DNA of 64,000 nt from Croceivirga sp. Its GTDB lineage: Bacteria > Bacteroidota > Bacteroidia > Flavobacteriales > Flavobacteriaceae. This document shows positions 63,398 to 64,000 of the stretch, one piece after another (positions within the stretch are counted from its first letter, which is position 1; each line of letters opens with the position of its first letter). The stretch spans positions 124,001-188,000 of the forward strand of contig JANQKR010000031.1 in NCBI GenBank assembly GCA_028281025.1. The letters are read 5' to 3'. Position numbers and translations under genes: made by a program. The notes beneath the pieces were generated by a model. That model made no database searches and had not been told where the DNA came from. It was given only the letters and a program-made list of their open reading frames with translations.

Positions 63398-64000
63398 TTA
63401 AAATCCAAAATAGGCTTTAGCATTATGATAACAGATATCACTGACAATTTTCCCCAACCATTTGGCATCTGCGGGTAATTCCCCATTTGCTACATCAATG
63501 CCAATGAGATTGCATAATATCCTCCGGAAGTACTCGTGGCGGGGGAACGACAAAAAACTTCGGGAATCCGTGAGCATTCCAATAAAACAACTGAGCAAAC
63601 CAAGATTGGAAAGGCTGTTCAATTGCTTCTCCATACCATCTTTTTGATCTAAAAACCACCAGGCCGATCCAAATTGCATCTTACCTTTGGTGCTCCCATC
63701 ATTGAAATTGCCTATCATGGCGGCGAACACTTCATTGTCGGCCGGGTTCAAGTTATAGACAATGGTTTTGGTCAATTGATCGGTACTATCCAGGTGATTT
63801 AGAAAGCGCGCCAAGGGCATTGCTTGTTCAAAATCGCCAATACTGTCAAAACCGGTATCGGGTCCCAATCTTTTGAGCATTCGTGTATTGGTGTTTCGCA
63901 GGGCACCCAAATGGAACTGTTGTACCCAACCCAATCGATGATAGCTTTTGGATAGGTGTATCAGGGTTTCGAACTTAAAGTAAGCCATCTCTTGGGGCGA
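63398..64000 (-). CDS. uxaC: Uronate isomerase, C-terminal part (cut by right edge)
   Basis: The visible 200 residues are the C-terminal part of UxaC (usual length about 470), which isomerises D-galacturonate to tagaturonate and glucuronate to fructuronate. Diagnostic segments are WVQQFHLGALRNTNTRM, GSAWWFLDQKDGME, LLSCFIGMLTDSRSFLSFPRHEYFRRILCNLIG and NAKAYFGF at the end. The frame stays open to base 64000, so the gene continues outside. It lies upstream of uxaB in one operon. Confidence 0.95.
   Translation of the reverse strand, partial: SPQEMAYFKFETLIHLSKSYHRLGWVQQFHLGALRNTNTRMLKRLGPDTGFDSIGDFEQAMPLARFLNHLDSTDQLTKTIVYNLNPADNEVFAAMIGNFNDGSTKGKMQFGSAWWFLDQKDGMEKQLNSLSNLGLLSCFIGMLTDSRSFLSFPRHEYFRRILCNLIGIDVANGELPADAKWLGKIVSDICYHNAKAYFGF

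Noticed and set aside
1-64000. tRNA, rRNA, transposase, integrase or phage genes
   Set aside because: None was seen in the gaps or coding regions on either strand; the intergenic spaces are mostly too short.

Overview
The window is chromosomal DNA from a marine member of the Flavobacteriaceae (Bacteroidota). The evidence is a flavobacterial-type proton-pumping rhodopsin paired with blh, two ECF sigma/FecR/TonB-receptor systems (one with a SusC/SusD pair), many short lipoprotein signals with a cysteine near residue 20, a four-helix-bundle (S23-like) gene, a DUF1343 muramidase, and promoter -7 boxes of the Bacteroidota form TAnnTTTG. Genes are tightly packed. I found no rRNA, tRNA, CRISPR array, transposase or phage gene. 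Family assignments come from reading the translations; no database search was run.

Layout. 1-2025 (minus): a secreted protein cut by the left edge, an NAD-binding SDR/DUF2867 protein and a small unknown. 2120-4680: argS and an MtfA-like peptidase. 4741-6506: proteorhodopsin and, divergently, the retinal-forming dioxygenase gene blh. 6471-10529 (minus): ECF sigma, FecR and a TonB receptor, with two Asp-rich modular lipoproteins facing away (10647-13087). 13211-15894: ffh, a four-helix-bundle gene bracketed by repeats, and folD. 15896-25588: mostly single metabolic or unknown genes (esterase, aldo/keto reductase, VOC protein, hydrolase/HxlR pair, HerA-like ATPase, exported RidA, QueE, SDR). 25717-35165: secreted beta-propeller protein, metzincin-like protease, methyltransferase, YkgJ protein, sterol-desaturase family protein, NamZ-type muramidase and an ABC permease. 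35166-36537: a regulator/membrane-protein gene pair lying between two heptanucleotide repeat arrays. 36546-39163: cysteine synthase/CBS, SYLF protein and aldose epimerase. 39160-43731: glyoxylate shunt genes aceB and aceA with a divergent ScfR-type regulator and visible operator repeats. 43890-46067: two tiny membrane proteins and a LytTR two-component system. 46113-48362: exonuclease/GIY-YIG protein and a secreted unknown. 48566-60349: a sigma/FecR/SusC/SusD uptake locus with two surface lipoproteins sharing a new-looking module and a lipoprotein hydrolase. 60499-64000: aspA, then uxaB and uxaC (hexuronate catabolism, cut by the right edge).

The genes fit a heterotroph that takes up polymers or complex organics through TonB systems, metabolises uronates, uses acetyl-CoA through the glyoxylate shunt, and supplements energy with light.

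The least explained structures are three heptamer arrays (22001, 35166, 36314) sharing an AGTnG core and placed against stop codons or a promoter; the four-helix-bundle gene with inverted and direct repeats at its edges; the Asp-rich repeat lipoproteins; and the small membrane-protein pair at 43890-44167.
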